Shown: positions 17,617 through 27,199, counted from the first letter of the stretch. The stretch: DNA of 64,000 nt from Streptomyces sp. Tue 6430 (GCA_021568835.1 JAKGSH010000010.1:4588001-4652000), one strand, 5' to 3'. A program made the numbers and translations. The notes: generated by a model from the letters alone, not told the origin.

Positions 17617-18120
17617 TCAGCGGTCGGCGATGCGGATCTCGAACCAGGTCGTCTTGCCGCGCGGCAGCAGGTCGACGCCCCAGCGGTCGGACAGCGTGTC
17701 GACGAGGAACAGCCCCCGGCCGCTGACGTCCATTTCCTGGACCGGCATCAGACAGGGCAGCCCCCGTGAGGGGTCCCGGACCTCGACCCGGATCCAGCCC
17801 CGCCGTCTGCGCAGGCGCAGCCCGAAGACACGGGCCCCGGTGTGGCGTACGGCGTTGCCGACGAGTTCCGAGACGAGCAGGACGGCGTCCTCGGTCGTCC
17901 TGGGGGAGAGCTGCCAGCGGCGGAGGACGACGACCTGGGTGAGGCGGCGGGCCGTGGCGGCGGATTCGGGGCGGGACGGCAGCTGGACTTCCGCTTCCGT
18001 GGGGTCACCGAACAACTCCAGCGCCTTGAGCGCCCGTTCGTCCTCGACCGCGGGCGACCAGCGTGCCGCGCCCACACGCCCGTGCCCCCGCGGCTGTTCG
18101 ATGTCCTCCAGCCCCGCCAT
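17617..18120 (-). CDS. HATPase_c anti-sigma-like ATP-binding protein
   Basis: The 167-residue protein has an N-terminal extension of about 45 residues and then a GHKL ATPase: N box SELVGNAVRH, VRDPS, GRGLFLV and the final strand GKTTWFEI. This is the RsbW-like family abundant in Streptomyces, which usually binds or phosphorylates anti-sigma antagonists or has no known partner. The frame is intact. It starts at ATG 18120 and is transcribed alone, with no regulator gene beside it. Confidence 0.85.
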   Translation of the reverse strand: MAGLEDIEQPRGHGRVGAARWSPAVEDERALKALELFGDPTEAEVQLPSRPESAATARRLTQVVVLRRWQLSPRTTEDAVLLVSELVGNAVRHTGARVFGLRLRRRRGWIRVEVRDPSRGLPCLMPVQEMDVSGRGLFLVDTLSDRWGVDLLPRGKTTWFEIRIADR

Positions 18121-18523
18121 GCCCCCATCATGGCGGCCCAGGGCCCGACGCGGGGCCGTTCCCGGGAATACGCCCCCCGGAAGCCCTCATTCCGCGCGAA
18201 TCGGTCGGCGTGTGCCAGGGGCGTCCGGGCATCGGATGCACCCGCGCTGACCTGCGATGACACCTCTCCGGGAGGTGATTCGCGGGCCCTTCGGCAGGGT
18301 GGGCCAGGGGCCGCCTCGTGGCGTGGGTGAAACGCCCCGTCGGGGGACCCGGAGAGAACCCGGACGGACCCCGGAAAGGGGACCGGACGGGGCGCCGGCC
18401 GGCATTCCGGGCGGGAAACCGGCCGTGCCCCGGATGAGACATCCCGTCAATTGCAAGGGCTTCCGGGGACCTTCGGCGAGACGAGTCTCACACCGGACCC
18501 GCCCGGGGGTCCGGGCGGCGGCC
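18121..18523. other. Intergenic region with no supported gene
   Basis: About 400 bases between the HATPase start and the enoyl-CoA hydratase stop. Open frames cross it, but none has a ribosome site or recognisable product. It presumably holds the HATPase promoter. Confidence 0.4.
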
Positions 18524-19290
18524 TCACTGGAACTTCGCCTTGCCCGGCCCTTCCTCCACGAAGCTGCGCATGCCGGTCTCCCGGTCGGGGGTGGCGAACA
18601 GGCCCGCGAACCAGTTCCGTTCCACCGTGAGGCCCGTCTCGATGTCCGTCTCCAGACCGGTGTCGATCGACTCCTTGGCCGCCCGCAGCGCGAGCGCCGG
18701 CCCCTGCGCCAGCTTCGCCGCCCACGCGTGCGCCTGCGCGTACACCTCGTCGGCCGGGACCACCCGGTCGACCAGCCCCAGCGTCAGCGCCTCGTCGGCC
18801 TTGACCATGCGGCCGGTGAAGATCAGGTCCTTCGCCTTGGACGGGCCGACCAGCCGGGACAGCCGCTGGGTGCCCCCGCGCCCGGGATCAGGCCGAGCAG
18901 GATCTCCGGCTGGCCCAGCTTCGCGTTGTCCGCGGCGATCCGGAAATCCGCGCACAGCGCCAGCTCGCAGCCGCCGCCCAGGGCGTATCCGGTCACGGCC
19001 GCGACCACCGGCTTGGGGATGCGGGCCACCGCCGTGAAGGCGTCCTGGAGGGCGCGGGCGCGCAGGACCATGGCCGTGTGGTCCATGAGCTGCATCTCCT
19101 TGATGTCCGCGCCCGCCGCGAACACCTTCTCGCCGCCGTACACGACGACGGCCCGTACGTCGTCACGGCGACCCGCCTCCTCGGCGAGTTCCTTGAGCCG
19201 GTCCTGGGTGGCGACGTTCAGCGCGTTCATGGGCGGGCGGTCCAGGCGCAGCGTGCCGACGCCCTCGGCGACTTCGAGATTCACGGTCAT
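18524..19290 (-). CDS. Enoyl-CoA hydratase/isomerase (crotonase family; one suspected frameshift)
   Basis: Crotonase-fold enzyme of about 255 residues, acting in fatty-acid beta-oxidation or a related acyl-CoA pathway. Visible are the oxyanion-hole segments AAGADIKEM and GYALGGGCELALCADFR and the catalytic Glu in GQPEILLGLIPG. A C run near 18880 needs one base to join the N-terminal part to GGTQRLSRLVGPSKAKDL and the C-terminus, which ends SFVEEGPGKAKFQ. ATG at 19290. The gene is single with no other acyl-CoA genes nearby, so the physiological substrate is open. Confidence 0.9.
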
Positions 19291-19400
19291 GCGCAGCAGG
19301 TTAACGGGGACTAACGGGGGTGGGTCGGGTGCGGTGGGTCACATGCGTCCGGCCGGGGGTTCGGGGGTTGTCCCCTGGGGGGTGCGGCACGGGGACTGAC

Positions 19401-19445
19401 GGCGGCGGGCCCGGTGCCGTGGGTCACAGCACCGGGCCCGCCGCC
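19401..19445 (-). terminator. Hairpin terminator after the first L,D-transpeptidase gene
   Basis: A perfect 17-base G/C stem (19401-19417 with 19429-19445) and an 11-base loop lie 20 bases past the stop. There is no T tract. Confidence 0.75.
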
Positions 19446-19465
19446 GGAGACGATCCGCTCGGGAC

Positions 19466-20752
19466 CTACTTCGTCCACTCCGCCCATGGGATGTTCCAGC
19501 CGTTGAGGCCGTTGGAGGGGGAGACCACCGGGTCGGTGGAGTTCTTCACGACCACCACGTCGCCGGTCATCGAGTGGTTGAAGAACCAGGCGGCCGGCAC
19601 GCCGCTGTCGTAGCCGCCGCGCACGTCCCGCAGGCCGATGCAGCCGTGGCTGGCGTTGTAGTTGCCGAAGGCGTCGCCGCCCCAGTAGTTGCCGTGCACG
19701 AAGGTGCCGGAGTCGGTCAGCCGCATGGCGTGCGGGACGTCCTTGATGTCGTACTCGCCGTCGTAGCCGACCGTGTCGCCGTTCATGCGGGTCACCGTGA
19801 ACTTCTCACTGATGACCATCTGGCCGTTCCAGGTGGCGTAGCCGGCCTTGCCGGTGGTGACCGGGATGGTCTTGACGACCTTGCCCTCCTGCATCACCTT
19901 CATCGTGTGCTTCTTGGCGTCCACGACGGACACCTGGTCGCGGCCGATGGTGAAGGAGACCTTCTTGGACTGCTTGCCGTAGACGCCCTTGCGGCCCTCG
20001 ACGCCGTCGAGGTTCAGCTCGACCGTCACCTTGGTGCCGGCCTTCCAGTACTTCTCGGGCCGGAAGTCGAGGCGGTCGTTGCCGAACCAGTGGCCCTGCA
20101 CGTCGACGGCCGGGACCGTGGTGATCCTGACGGCCTTCTCGACGTCGTCGGGCGCGGTGATGCCCCGCGTGAAGCGGAGCGAGAACGGCATGCCGACACC
20201 GACGGTGGAGCCGTCCTCCGGCGTGAAGGTGCCGACGAAGGTGTTCTCGGGCGTCAGCGTGGTGAAGGACGCGTCCTCGGCGGCCGTACGGCCCTCGGCG
20301 TCCTTGGCGACCGCGTGCACCTGGTACTTGGTGGCGGCGGCCAGGTGGGTGCTCGGCGTCCAGCCGGCGCCGTCCGCGGAGATCTCGCCGTCGATCTTCG
20401 CGCCCTCGGCGTCCTTGACGACGACCTCGGTCAGCTTGCCCTTGGCGGCCGTCACCTTCAGGGCGCCGCTGGTGTCGACGGACTTCGCGCCGTCCTTCGG
20501 GGCGATCGAGACGACCGCCTCCGACTGCGCGCTCGCCGCGGTCGCGGCGCCCGCGCCCTTGCCGTCCTTCGTCTCCTCCGCCCCGGACGCCCCGCCCCCG
20601 CAGGCCGTGACGGTCAGCAGCAGCCCTCCGACGGCCAGCGCCAGCCGCCTGTCGCGGACGCGTGGGCGCCCGCCAACCGATGCCCCGATATCGGTCGCAC
20701 GTTCAAGTCCGTTCTCCCCTCCCCCGGGCCGGTCAGGCCCGCACGCAGGCAC
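19466..20752 (-). CDS. L,D-transpeptidase lipoprotein (Ig-like domains + YkuD)
   Basis: About 428 residues. The lipobox LTVTACGGG near residue 50 marks it as a lipoprotein. Two Ig-like domains (VVSIAPKDGAKSVD to the middle) precede a YkuD catalytic domain with HGNYW and SHGCIGLRD, where Cys is the nucleophile. Such enzymes form 3-3 crosslinks in peptidoglycan outside the membrane. The start is uncertain: GTG at 20752 is open, but its ribosome site is poor. The second transpeptidase, immediately upstream, has the same architecture. Confidence 0.9.
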   Translation of the reverse strand: MPACGPDRPGGGENGLERATDIGASVGGRPRVRDRRLALAVGGLLLTVTACGGGASGAEETKDGKGAGAATAASAQSEAVVSIAPKDGAKSVDTSGALKVTAAKGKLTEVVVKDAEGAKIDGEISADGAGWTPSTHLAAATKYQVHAVAKDAEGRTAAEDASFTTLTPENTFVGTFTPEDGSTVGVGMPFSLRFTRGITAPDDVEKAVRITTVPAVDVQGHWFGNDRLDFRPEKYWKAGTKVTVELNLDGVEGRKGVYGKQSKKVSFTIGRDQVSVVDAKKHTMKVMQEGKVVKTIPVTTGKAGYATWNGQMVISEKFTVTRMNGDTVGYDGEYDIKDVPHAMRLTDSGTFVHGNYWGGDAFGNYNASHGCIGLRDVRGGYDSGVPAAWFFNHSMTGDVVVVKNSTDPVVSPSNGLNGWNIPWAEWTK

Positions 20753-20873
20753 GTCCCCTGCGCTGCGCGCATATTAACCACATGGTCAGCGGGCCCGGTG
20801 ACCCCGGAGTGTCACCGTTCCGTCCCAACTTCGGCCGGGGGAGGGGAGGGGGGAGGGGAAGGGCGTCCGGACG

Positions 20874-22118
20874 TCAGTTCACCGCGCTGCCGGCGGTCCA
20901 TCGCCTCCAGTTCATGTTCCAGCCGCCGAGCCCGTTGTCCGGGGCGACCGTCCTGTCCTTGCTGCGGACCACCTCGACGACGTCCCCGACGAGACTGCGG
21001 TCGAAGAACCAGCCCGCGGGGGTGTCCGCGCCGCCGCCCTTCACGTCCCTGAGCCCCACGCACCCGTGGCTGAGGTTGACCCGCCCGAAGTCCCGCGGCG
21101 ACGCCCAGTAGTTGCCGTGCAGGAAGGTGCCCGACTCGGTGAGCCGCATCGCGTGCGGCACGTCCGGGATGTCGTACTCGCTCTTGCCGTTCTTCTTCCT
21201 GAAGCCGACGGTGGCGCCGTTCATCCGGGTCAGCTCCAGCATCTCCGTGACCACCATCTTGCCGTTGTACGTGGTCGTCCTCGGGGCCCCGGCGGTGATG
21301 GGCACGGTGGCGAGCAGTTCGCCCTCGCGCCGCACCTGCATGGTGTGGTCGGCGGCGTCGACGAGGGAGACCTGGTGGCGGCCGACGCCGAAGGAGAACG
21401 TCCTGTCCTGGAGCCCGTAGACGCCGGGCGCCCCCTCGACGTCGCGGAAGCGCAGGGAGACGGTGACGCGGGTGCCGGGCTTCCAGTAGTGCTCGGGGCG
21501 GAAGTCGAGCCGGGAGGCGCCGAACCAGTGCGGCCGCACCTCGACGGCCGGCTCGGCGCTCACGCGGACGGCGCGCTCGACGGCGGCCCGGTTCCGGATC
21601 TCCCGGTTGAACTCCAGGGACACGATCATCCCCGTGCCGACCGTCGAGCGGTTCTCCGGCGTGACGTACCCGATGAACCGCTCCTCGGGGACGTACGTCG
21701 TGAACGTGGTGTGCCGGGCCGAGCGGTGTCCGTCGCCGTCCACGGCGACCGCGTCGACCGTGTACCGGGCGGCGAGCGCGAGCCGGCCGTCCGCCGGGCT
21801 CCAGCCGCGGCCGTCCGCGGAGATCCGGCCCGGCACCTCGCTCTCCTGCGCGTCCTGCTGCTTGCGGACCCGCACCGACTCCAGCCGCCCGTCGGGCACC
21901 CGGACCCGCAGCGCCTGGCCGGGACGCACCTCCCGGCTGCCGTCCCGCGGGGTGACCCGGATGACGCCCTCGGGTGCCGGGGGTCCGCCCAGCACGCGGT
22001 CGAGCCCGCCCCCGCCGTCCCCGCTGCATCCGGCGGCTCCCGCCAGCAGTCCTGCCCATGTCAGTACGGCGGTCAGTGCGACCCCCGCGCGCCGTGCGCG
22101 CCCAGTTACGTGCCTCAC
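20874..22118 (-). CDS. L,D-transpeptidase lipoprotein, paralogue of the neighbour
   Basis: The protein has 414 residues from GTG 22118 (VRHVTGRARRAGVALTAVLT), chosen because it gives a proper signal peptide; the frame is open further upstream. The lipobox is LLAGAAGCSG. The Ig-like domains and YkuD domain match the neighbour (HGNYW, SHGCVGLRD with the catalytic Cys). It differs in a KKNGKSEYDIPD insertion and a shorter N-terminus. The two genes are collinear, 121 bases apart, and look like a tandem duplication. It is divergent to glgX. Confidence 0.9.
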   Translation of the reverse strand: MRHVTGRARRAGVALTAVLTWAGLLAGAAGCSGDGGGGLDRVLGGPPAPEGVIRVTPRDGSREVRPGQALRVRVPDGRLESVRVRKQQDAQESEVPGRISADGRGWSPADGRLALAARYTVDAVAVDGDGHRSARHTTFTTYVPEERFIGYVTPENRSTVGTGMIVSLEFNREIRNRAAVERAVRVSAEPAVEVRPHWFGASRLDFRPEHYWKPGTRVTVSLRFRDVEGAPGVYGLQDRTFSFGVGRHQVSLVDAADHTMQVRREGELLATVPITAGAPRTTTYNGKMVVTEMLELTRMNGATVGFRKKNGKSEYDIPDVPHAMRLTESGTFLHGNYWASPRDFGRVNLSHGCVGLRDVKGGGADTPAGWFFDRSLVGDVVEVVRSKDRTVAPDNGLGGWNMNWRRWTAGSAVN

Positions 22119-22270
22119 GCGCTGTCCAACGACGGGGCACGCTCCGGGGAAACGTGAGTGCGAGGCACGCGCTGGGCAGAACAGGGGGGAGGACGACGCC
22201 GAGGGAGCAGCGGCCGGGACGCCGTACGCCCCGGGCCCGCGTCGTGCCACGAGCCGCGGGAGGCTGAACG

Positions 22271-24505
22271 GTGTCCAGCGCAGCCGAGCAGGAGGAGGTG
22301 GCGCGGGAGCGCCCCGCCGCGTCCGCCGTCGTGAACGGGGCACCGCGCAGGACGCCCGGTGTGCCCGTGTGGCCCGGCGCGTCCACGCCGCTCGGCGCCC
22401 GCTTCCGGGTCGGCCCCGACGGGGTCGCCGGCACCAATTTCGCCCTGTGGGCGGGCGGCGCGGAGGCCGTCGAGCTGTGCCTCTTCGACGACCGGGGCCG
22501 CGAGACCCGCGCCCGGCTGACGGAACTCACGCACGAGATCTGGCACGGCTTCGTGCCCGGCGTGATGCCCGGCCGGCGCTACGGCTACCGGGTGCACGGC
22601 CGCTGGGACCCGTGGACCGGCGCCCGCTGGAACCCGGCGAAGCTGCTCCTCGACCCGTACGCCCGCGCCGTGGACGGCGAGTTCGGCCTGCCGCCCGAGG
22701 TGTACGGGCACGTCCGGGACTGGCCCCAGCAGCAGTTCGCCGACACCGTCCGCGACGAGCGGGACTCCGCGCCCCACGTCCCCAAGGGCGTCGTCGTCCA
22801 CGACGACGACGACTGGGCCGACGACCGCCGCCCCAAGACCCCCTGGGCGGACTCGGTCATCTACGAGCTGCACGTCCGCGGCTTCACCATGCGGCACCCC
22901 GGCGTCCCCGAGGAACTGCGCGGCACCTACGCCGGCCTGGCGCACCCGGCCGCGGTCGAGCACCTGGCCGGCCTGGGCGTCACGGCCGTCGAACTGCTCC
23001 CGGTCCACCAGTTCGCCCACGAGGACCACCTGCTGCGCAGGGGACTGCGCAACTACTGGGGCTACAACTCCATCGGCTACTTCGCCCCGCACGCCGGTTA
23101 CGCCTCCGCCGGGACGACGGGCGGACAGGTCGGCGAGTTCAAGCGGATGGTGCGCGCGCTGCACGCGGCCGGCATCGAGGTCATCCTCGACGTGGTCTAC
23201 AACCACACCGCGGAGGCGGGCGAACTGGGCCCGACGCTGTCCCTGAAGGGCGTCGACAACCGCGGCTACTACCGCTTGCAGCCGGACGCCCGCCGGTACG
23301 CCGACTACACGGGCTGCGGCAACACCCTGCACGTCGTCCAGCCGCACGTGCTGCGCCTGATCACGGACTCGCTGCGCTACTGGGTCACGGAGATGGGCGT
23401 CGACGGCTTCCGCTTCGACCTGGCCGCCGCCCTCGCCCGCTCCATGCACGACGTGGACATGCTGTCGCCGTTCCTCGCGGTGATCGCGCAGGACCCGGTG
23501 CTGCGGCGGGTGAAGCTGATCGCGGAACCCTGGGACGTGGGGTCGGGCGGCTACCAGGTGGGCGCCTTCCCCCCGCTGTGGACGGAGTGGAACGACCGCT
23601 ACCGCGACACCGTGCGCGACTTCTGGCGGCACGCCCTGCCGGACGTCCGCGAGATGGGCTACCGCCTGTCCGGTTCCAGCGACCTGTACGCCTGGGGCGG
23701 CCGGCGCCCCTACGCCTCCGTCAACTTCATCACCGCCCACGACGGGTTCACCCTGCGCGACCTCGTGTCCTACGAGCGCAAGCACAACGAGGCCAACGGC
23801 GAGGGCAACCGGGACGGCACGGACGACAACCGTTCCTGGAACTGCGGCACCGAGGGGGAGACGGACGACGAGGGGGTGCGCGCGCTGCGGCGGCGGCAGC
23901 TGCGCAACCTGATGACCACGCTGCTGCTGTCGACCGGCGTGCCGATGCTGGTCGCGGGCGACGAACTGGGCCGCACCCAGCGCGGCAACAACAACGCGTA
24001 CTGCCAGGACGACGAGACCAGCTGGCTGGACTGGAGCCTGCTGGAGGACCCCGGCTGGAAGGCCCTGCACGACCTGACCGCCCGCCTGATCGCCCTGCGC
24101 CACCGCCATCCCGTGCTGCGCCGCCGGGCGTTCTTCTCCGGCCGGCCCCACTCCGCGGACGGGCTGCGCGACCTGGCCTGGTTCACCGCCCGCGGCACGG
24201 AGATGACGGAAGGGGACTGGTACGCGCCCGCGGCGACGCTCGGCATGTACCTCTCCGGCCGGGACATCCCCGGCCGCGACGAGCGGGGCGCCCCGATCAC
24301 GGACGACGGCTTCCTCGCCCTCCTGCACGCGGGCGACCGCCCCGCCCACTTCGTCCTGCCGGGCCCGCCCTGGGCGGAGCGCTACGAGGTCGTGGTGGAC
24401 ACCTCCAGGGAGGACCAGGACACCGCCCCGGCCGTCACGCACCGGGCGGGGACGGGGGTGACGGTCCCGGCCCGGTCGGTACTGCTGCTGCGGGTGGCCT
24501 CCTGA
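22271..24505 (+). CDS. glgX: Glycogen debranching enzyme GlgX/TreX
   Basis: The 744-residue cytoplasmic enzyme hydrolyses alpha-1,6 branch points of glycogen or limit dextrins. An N-terminal CBM48 domain (TNFALWAGGAEAVELCLF) precedes a GH13 barrel with DVVYNHT, the nucleophile Asp383 in GFRFDLA, the acid Glu419 in IAEPWD and Asp491 in ITAHDG. The GTG start at 22271 follows GGGAGG. The last 100 residues form the C-terminal beta domain. It is a single gene here; other glycogen genes are not in the window. Confidence 0.95.
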   Translation: MSSAAEQEEVARERPAASAVVNGAPRRTPGVPVWPGASTPLGARFRVGPDGVAGTNFALWAGGAEAVELCLFDDRGRETRARLTELTHEIWHGFVPGVMPGRRYGYRVHGRWDPWTGARWNPAKLLLDPYARAVDGEFGLPPEVYGHVRDWPQQQFADTVRDERDSAPHVPKGVVVHDDDDWADDRRPKTPWADSVIYELHVRGFTMRHPGVPEELRGTYAGLAHPAAVEHLAGLGVTAVELLPVHQFAHEDHLLRRGLRNYWGYNSIGYFAPHAGYASAGTTGGQVGEFKRMVRALHAAGIEVILDVVYNHTAEAGELGPTLSLKGVDNRGYYRLQPDARRYADYTGCGNTLHVVQPHVLRLITDSLRYWVTEMGVDGFRFDLAAALARSMHDVDMLSPFLAVIAQDPVLRRVKLIAEPWDVGSGGYQVGAFPPLWTEWNDRYRDTVRDFWRHALPDVREMGYRLSGSSDLYAWGGRRPYASVNFITAHDGFTLRDLVSYERKHNEANGEGNRDGTDDNRSWNCGTEGETDDEGVRALRRRQLRNLMTTLLLSTGVPMLVAGDELGRTQRGNNNAYCQDDETSWLDWSLLEDPGWKALHDLTARLIALRHRHPVLRRRAFFSGRPHSADGLRDLAWFTARGTEMTEGDWYAPAATLGMYLSGRDIPGRDERGAPITDDGFLALLHAGDRPAHFVLPGPPWAERYEVVVDTSREDQDTAPAVTHRAGTGVTVPARSVLLLRVAS

Positions 24506-24565
24506 GGGCGGCGCCCGCACCCGGCCGGGCCGGGACCGTCACCGCACGGGTGCCGCGAGTACGAA

Positions 24566-24624
24566 CGGCCGGGGGAGGAGCGGCCGGGGGAGGGGCGGCC
24601 GGGGGAGGGCGGCCGGGGGAGGAG
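24566..24624 (+). repeat. Four 14-15 bp G-rich tandem repeats
   Basis: Units CGGCCGGGGGAGGAG or close variants begin at 24566, 24581, 24596 and 24610, between the convergent glgX and acetyltransferase genes. Each has a run of five G, so a G-quadruplex is possible. Confidence 0.8.
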
Positions 24625-24656
24625 CCCGCACGACGCCCGGGCACCGGACCACCCGG

Positions 24657-25292
24657 CTACCGGGCGGTGAGCAGCGCCTCCGCCCCCACCGGCAGGTAGC
24701 CCGCCGCCTGGAACGCCCGCATGCTGCGGGCGTTCCCCGGGGAGACCTGCGCCCACACCGGCTCGCCGCCGGTGAGGTGCCGGGCCGCCGTCACCAGGGC
24801 CCGCCCCAGCCCCCGGTGCCGGGCGTCCTCGTCGACCTCGACCGCGACCTCCAGCCGCCCGCCGACGCCGCGGCCCAGGACCAGCACCCCGCCGTCCGCG
24901 GCCCACACCCGCACGTCGTCGCGCCGCTCGCGCGAGCGGACCACCCGGGGATGGTCCGGATCGTCGATCTCCGTCAGTCCCACGGCCGGCCCGCCCGCGA
25001 GCGGCCGGCCCACCAGCACCGCGTCGACGGTGTCGGTCCGCCGGCCCGTGCGGTCCATGAACGCCGTCAGGAAGCGGGCGTTCAGCGTCGCGGCCAGCGC
25101 GTCGCAGTCGGCCGCGCGCAAGGCCGCGTGTACCCACTCCGGGTCCTCGTCGGTGAACACCACCGAGTGCGCGGTGAAGGACAGCACGCCCGCGTCCCGC
25201 CGGCAGGACTGCGGCACGACCGTCGTCCGGCCGTCCGCCGGTGGGAACACGCCCCGCGCCGCCGCGTCCAGGATGTCCCGCAAGGTCTCCAC
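24657..25292 (-). CDS. GNAT-family N-acetyltransferase
   Basis: The protein has 211 residues from GTG 25292, which follows GGAGGAG. The N-terminal 100 residues form a domain seen before GNAT modules in streptomycetes (TTVVPQSCRRDAGVLSFTAH), and the C-terminal half is the acetyl-CoA domain with HRGLGRALV and SPGNARSMRAFQAAGY. The substrate is unknown. Convergent with glgX. Confidence 0.85.
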   Translation of the reverse strand: METLRDILDAAARGVFPPADGRTTVVPQSCRRDAGVLSFTAHSVVFTDEDPEWVHAALRAADCDALAATLNARFLTAFMDRTGRRTDTVDAVLVGRPLAGGPAVGLTEIDDPDHPRVVRSRERRDDVRVWAADGGVLVLGRGVGGRLEVAVEVDEDARHRGLGRALVTAARHLTGGEPVWAQVSPGNARSMRAFQAAGYLPVGAEALLTAR

Positions 25293-25593
25293 CGCGCTCC
25301 TCCCCGTTCCTTCCCGCCGCTCGATTCCCCGCCCGCCGGGAGGCCCAGACTCACACACGTGACCGACGACGGCACCGGTCTTTTCGCCGTCGGCGAGCCG
25401 GCCGGGACCACCGGCCCGCCCGTGCGCACCGTCCGCCACCGGCCGGACGAGGGCGTCCTGACCCCGGTCACCCGCGGTGCGGGAGTCCGGCCGGGTGGTG
25501 GCCGCACTGCGCGCTCACCCGGACCGTTAATCTGACCTGCGTCAGAACGACGGCAACACAGCACCGCAAGGTATGACGAAGAGGGGCGGACCG

Positions 25594-25806
25594 GTGGCGG
25601 ACATCGAAGAAGCACGCAAGCAGTTCCAGCGGATCGACGCGGACGGTGACGGATTCATCACCGCGACCGAGTTCAAGACCGCCCTGGCCCAGGGGGGCGA
25701 CTGGCACGTCACCGACACGGTCGCCGAGGCCGTCATCAAGACCCGCGACCTGGACGGCGACAAGGTCCTGTCGTTCGACGAGTTCTGGGCCTACCTGGGC
25801 AAGTGA
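25594..25806 (+). CDS. Small EF-hand calcium-binding protein (calerythrin/Cab-like)
   Basis: A 70-residue protein starting VADIEEARKQF, preceded by GAGGGG; ATG at 25573 would add seven residues. Two EF-hand loops are visible: DADGDGFITATE, and DLDGDKVLSFDE near the C-terminus. Streptomyces species carry several such mini-calmodulins with suggested roles in calcium buffering and aerial growth. Single gene. Confidence 0.9.
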   Translation: MADIEEARKQFQRIDADGDGFITATEFKTALAQGGDWHVTDTVAEAVIKTRDLDGDKVLSFDEFWAYLGK

Positions 25807-25841
25807 CGCGCGGGCGGAGGGATGTCCCGGGCGAGCCGCGG

Positions 25842-25885
25842 GGCATCCGTCCGCCATCCGTCCGCCATCCGTGCGTCGTCCGTGC
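25842..25885 (+). repeat. Short tandem repeat, about four 11-bp units
   Basis: Four imperfect copies of GCCATCCGTCC lie between the EF-hand gene and the reductase gene. Function unknown. Confidence 0.6.
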
Positions 25886-25972
25886 GGCGGCAGAGCGGAA
25901 TAGCCGACGACCGCCCGCGGTTGAGGTCCTCGAAAGCATGCATGCGCATGGATCGTTCGGGAAGGGCCTGAC

Positions 25973-26635
25973 ATGAAGATCGGCATCATCGGCGCGGGCA
26001 ACATCGGCGGCAATCTCACCCGGCGTCTCACCACCCTCGGCCACGACGTCTCCGTGGCCAACTCCCGCGGCCCGCAGACGCTCACGGAGCTGGCGAAGGA
26101 GACGGGCGCGACGCCCGTCGAGGTCACCGAGGCGGCGCGCGGCGCCGAGGTCGTCGTCGTCACGATCCCGCTCAAGGCGGTCCCGGACCTGCCCTCCGGC
26201 ATCCTCGACGGCGCGGCCGAGGACGTCGCCGTCATCGACACGGGCAACTACTACCCGCAGCAGCGCGACGGCCGGATCGACGCCATCGAGGACGAGGGCA
26301 TCACCGAGAGCCGCTGGACGGAGCGCCGGATCGGCCACCCGGTGGTCAAGGCGTTCAACGGCACCTACGCCCAGGACATCCTGGACCGCCCCCTCCCGGC
26401 CGGCGCCCCCGGCCGCATCGCCCTGCCCGTCGCGGGCGACGACGAGGCCGCCAAGGCCAAGGTCCGAGCCCTGATCGACGAACTCGGCTTCGACACCGTC
26501 GACGCGGGCGGCATCGACGACTCCTGGCGCCAGCAGCCCGACACCCCGGTGTACGGCCTGCGCGGCGGGGTCGACGAGGTCACCCGGGCCCTGGCGGCGG
26601 CGTCCCCGGAGCGCCCGGCGGCCTTCCGGGGCTGA
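25973..26635 (+). CDS. NAD(P)-binding reductase of the F420-dependent NADP oxidoreductase family
   Basis: A 220-residue Rossmann protein beginning MKIGIIGAGNIGGNLTRRL, with the NADP-preferring NSRGP motif after strand two and PVVKAFNGTYAQDI in the catalytic region. Family members move hydride between NADP and F420 (FNO type) or act as 6-phosphogluconate-dehydrogenase-like reductases of unknown substrate. Single gene. Whether it uses F420 cannot be told from the sequence. Confidence 0.8.
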   Translation: MKIGIIGAGNIGGNLTRRLTTLGHDVSVANSRGPQTLTELAKETGATPVEVTEAARGAEVVVVTIPLKAVPDLPSGILDGAAEDVAVIDTGNYYPQQRDGRIDAIEDEGITESRWTERRIGHPVVKAFNGTYAQDILDRPLPAGAPGRIALPVAGDDEAAKAKVRALIDELGFDTVDAGGIDDSWRQQPDTPVYGLRGGVDEVTRALAAASPERPAAFRG

Positions 26636-26641
26636 GCCGGC

Positions 26642-27199
26642 TCACCCCACGGTCGCCCACGCCCGCAGCGCCGCCTTGTCGGCGAACTTCGCCACGTTCG
26701 TGTCGAGGGGCTCGTCCGTGTACTGGTGGAAGCGCCACTTCGCCTTGATGCGGGGCTTGCCCGCGGTGACGTAGTCGGCTATCCAGAGGCCGTCGCCGGC
26801 GTACGAGGTGTCGTCGACGTTCAGCCAGTAGGTCCTGTTGCAGTACAGGACGACCCGGTTGCGCGGCCGTAGCTTCTTGAGCTTCCTGATGAAACGGTCC
26901 TTCTCGGCGTTGCTCGCGTGGGTGCCCTCGCCCGTCGTCTCCCAGTCGACGGCGAGGATGTCGCCGGGGCGGTCCGGTGCCTTCGCCAGGAAGTGTTCCG
27001 CCTGGGCGCCGAGGTTGCCCGGCCAGAGGAAGTGGTAGAAGCCGACGACCAGGTCGGCGTCCCGCGCCCGCTTCGTCTGGGCGGCGAGCTTCGAGTTGAC
27101 GTAGGTACGGCCCTCCGTCGCCTTGACGAAGACGAAGGAGAGACCTTCCGTCGCGTAGGCGGAGGACTGGTAGGCGCTGACATCGACACCACGGAGCAT
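26642..27199 (-). CDS. GH25 lysozyme (N,O-diacetylmuramidase) without signal peptide
   Basis: The protein has 185 residues from ATG 27199, with GGGAG upstream. GH25 motifs are visible: the catalytic-site DVSAYQ at the N-terminus, FVFVKATEG, GFYHFLW, and the catalytic acids in ILAVDWETT. There is no signal peptide, membrane segment or wall-binding domain, as expected for a phage-type endolysin needing a holin or another route of release. It is convergent with the reductase gene, six bases away. The adjacent vapBC suggests an accessory patch. Confidence 0.85.
   Translation of the reverse strand: MLRGVDVSAYQSSAYATEGLSFVFVKATEGRTYVNSKLAAQTKRARDADLVVGFYHFLWPGNLGAQAEHFLAKAPDRPGDILAVDWETTGEGTHASNAEKDRFIRKLKKLRPRNRVVLYCNRTYWLNVDDTSYAGDGLWIADYVTAGKPRIKAKWRFHQYTDEPLDTNVAKFADKAALRAWATVG

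Noticed and set aside
18257..19399. A 380-codon plus-strand frame
   Set aside because: Antisense to the enoyl-CoA hydratase gene and without homologous motifs.
21607..24699. A 1030-codon plus-strand frame over glgX
   Set aside because: It is out of frame with the GH13 motifs; Arg/Pro-rich composition marks it as a shadow.
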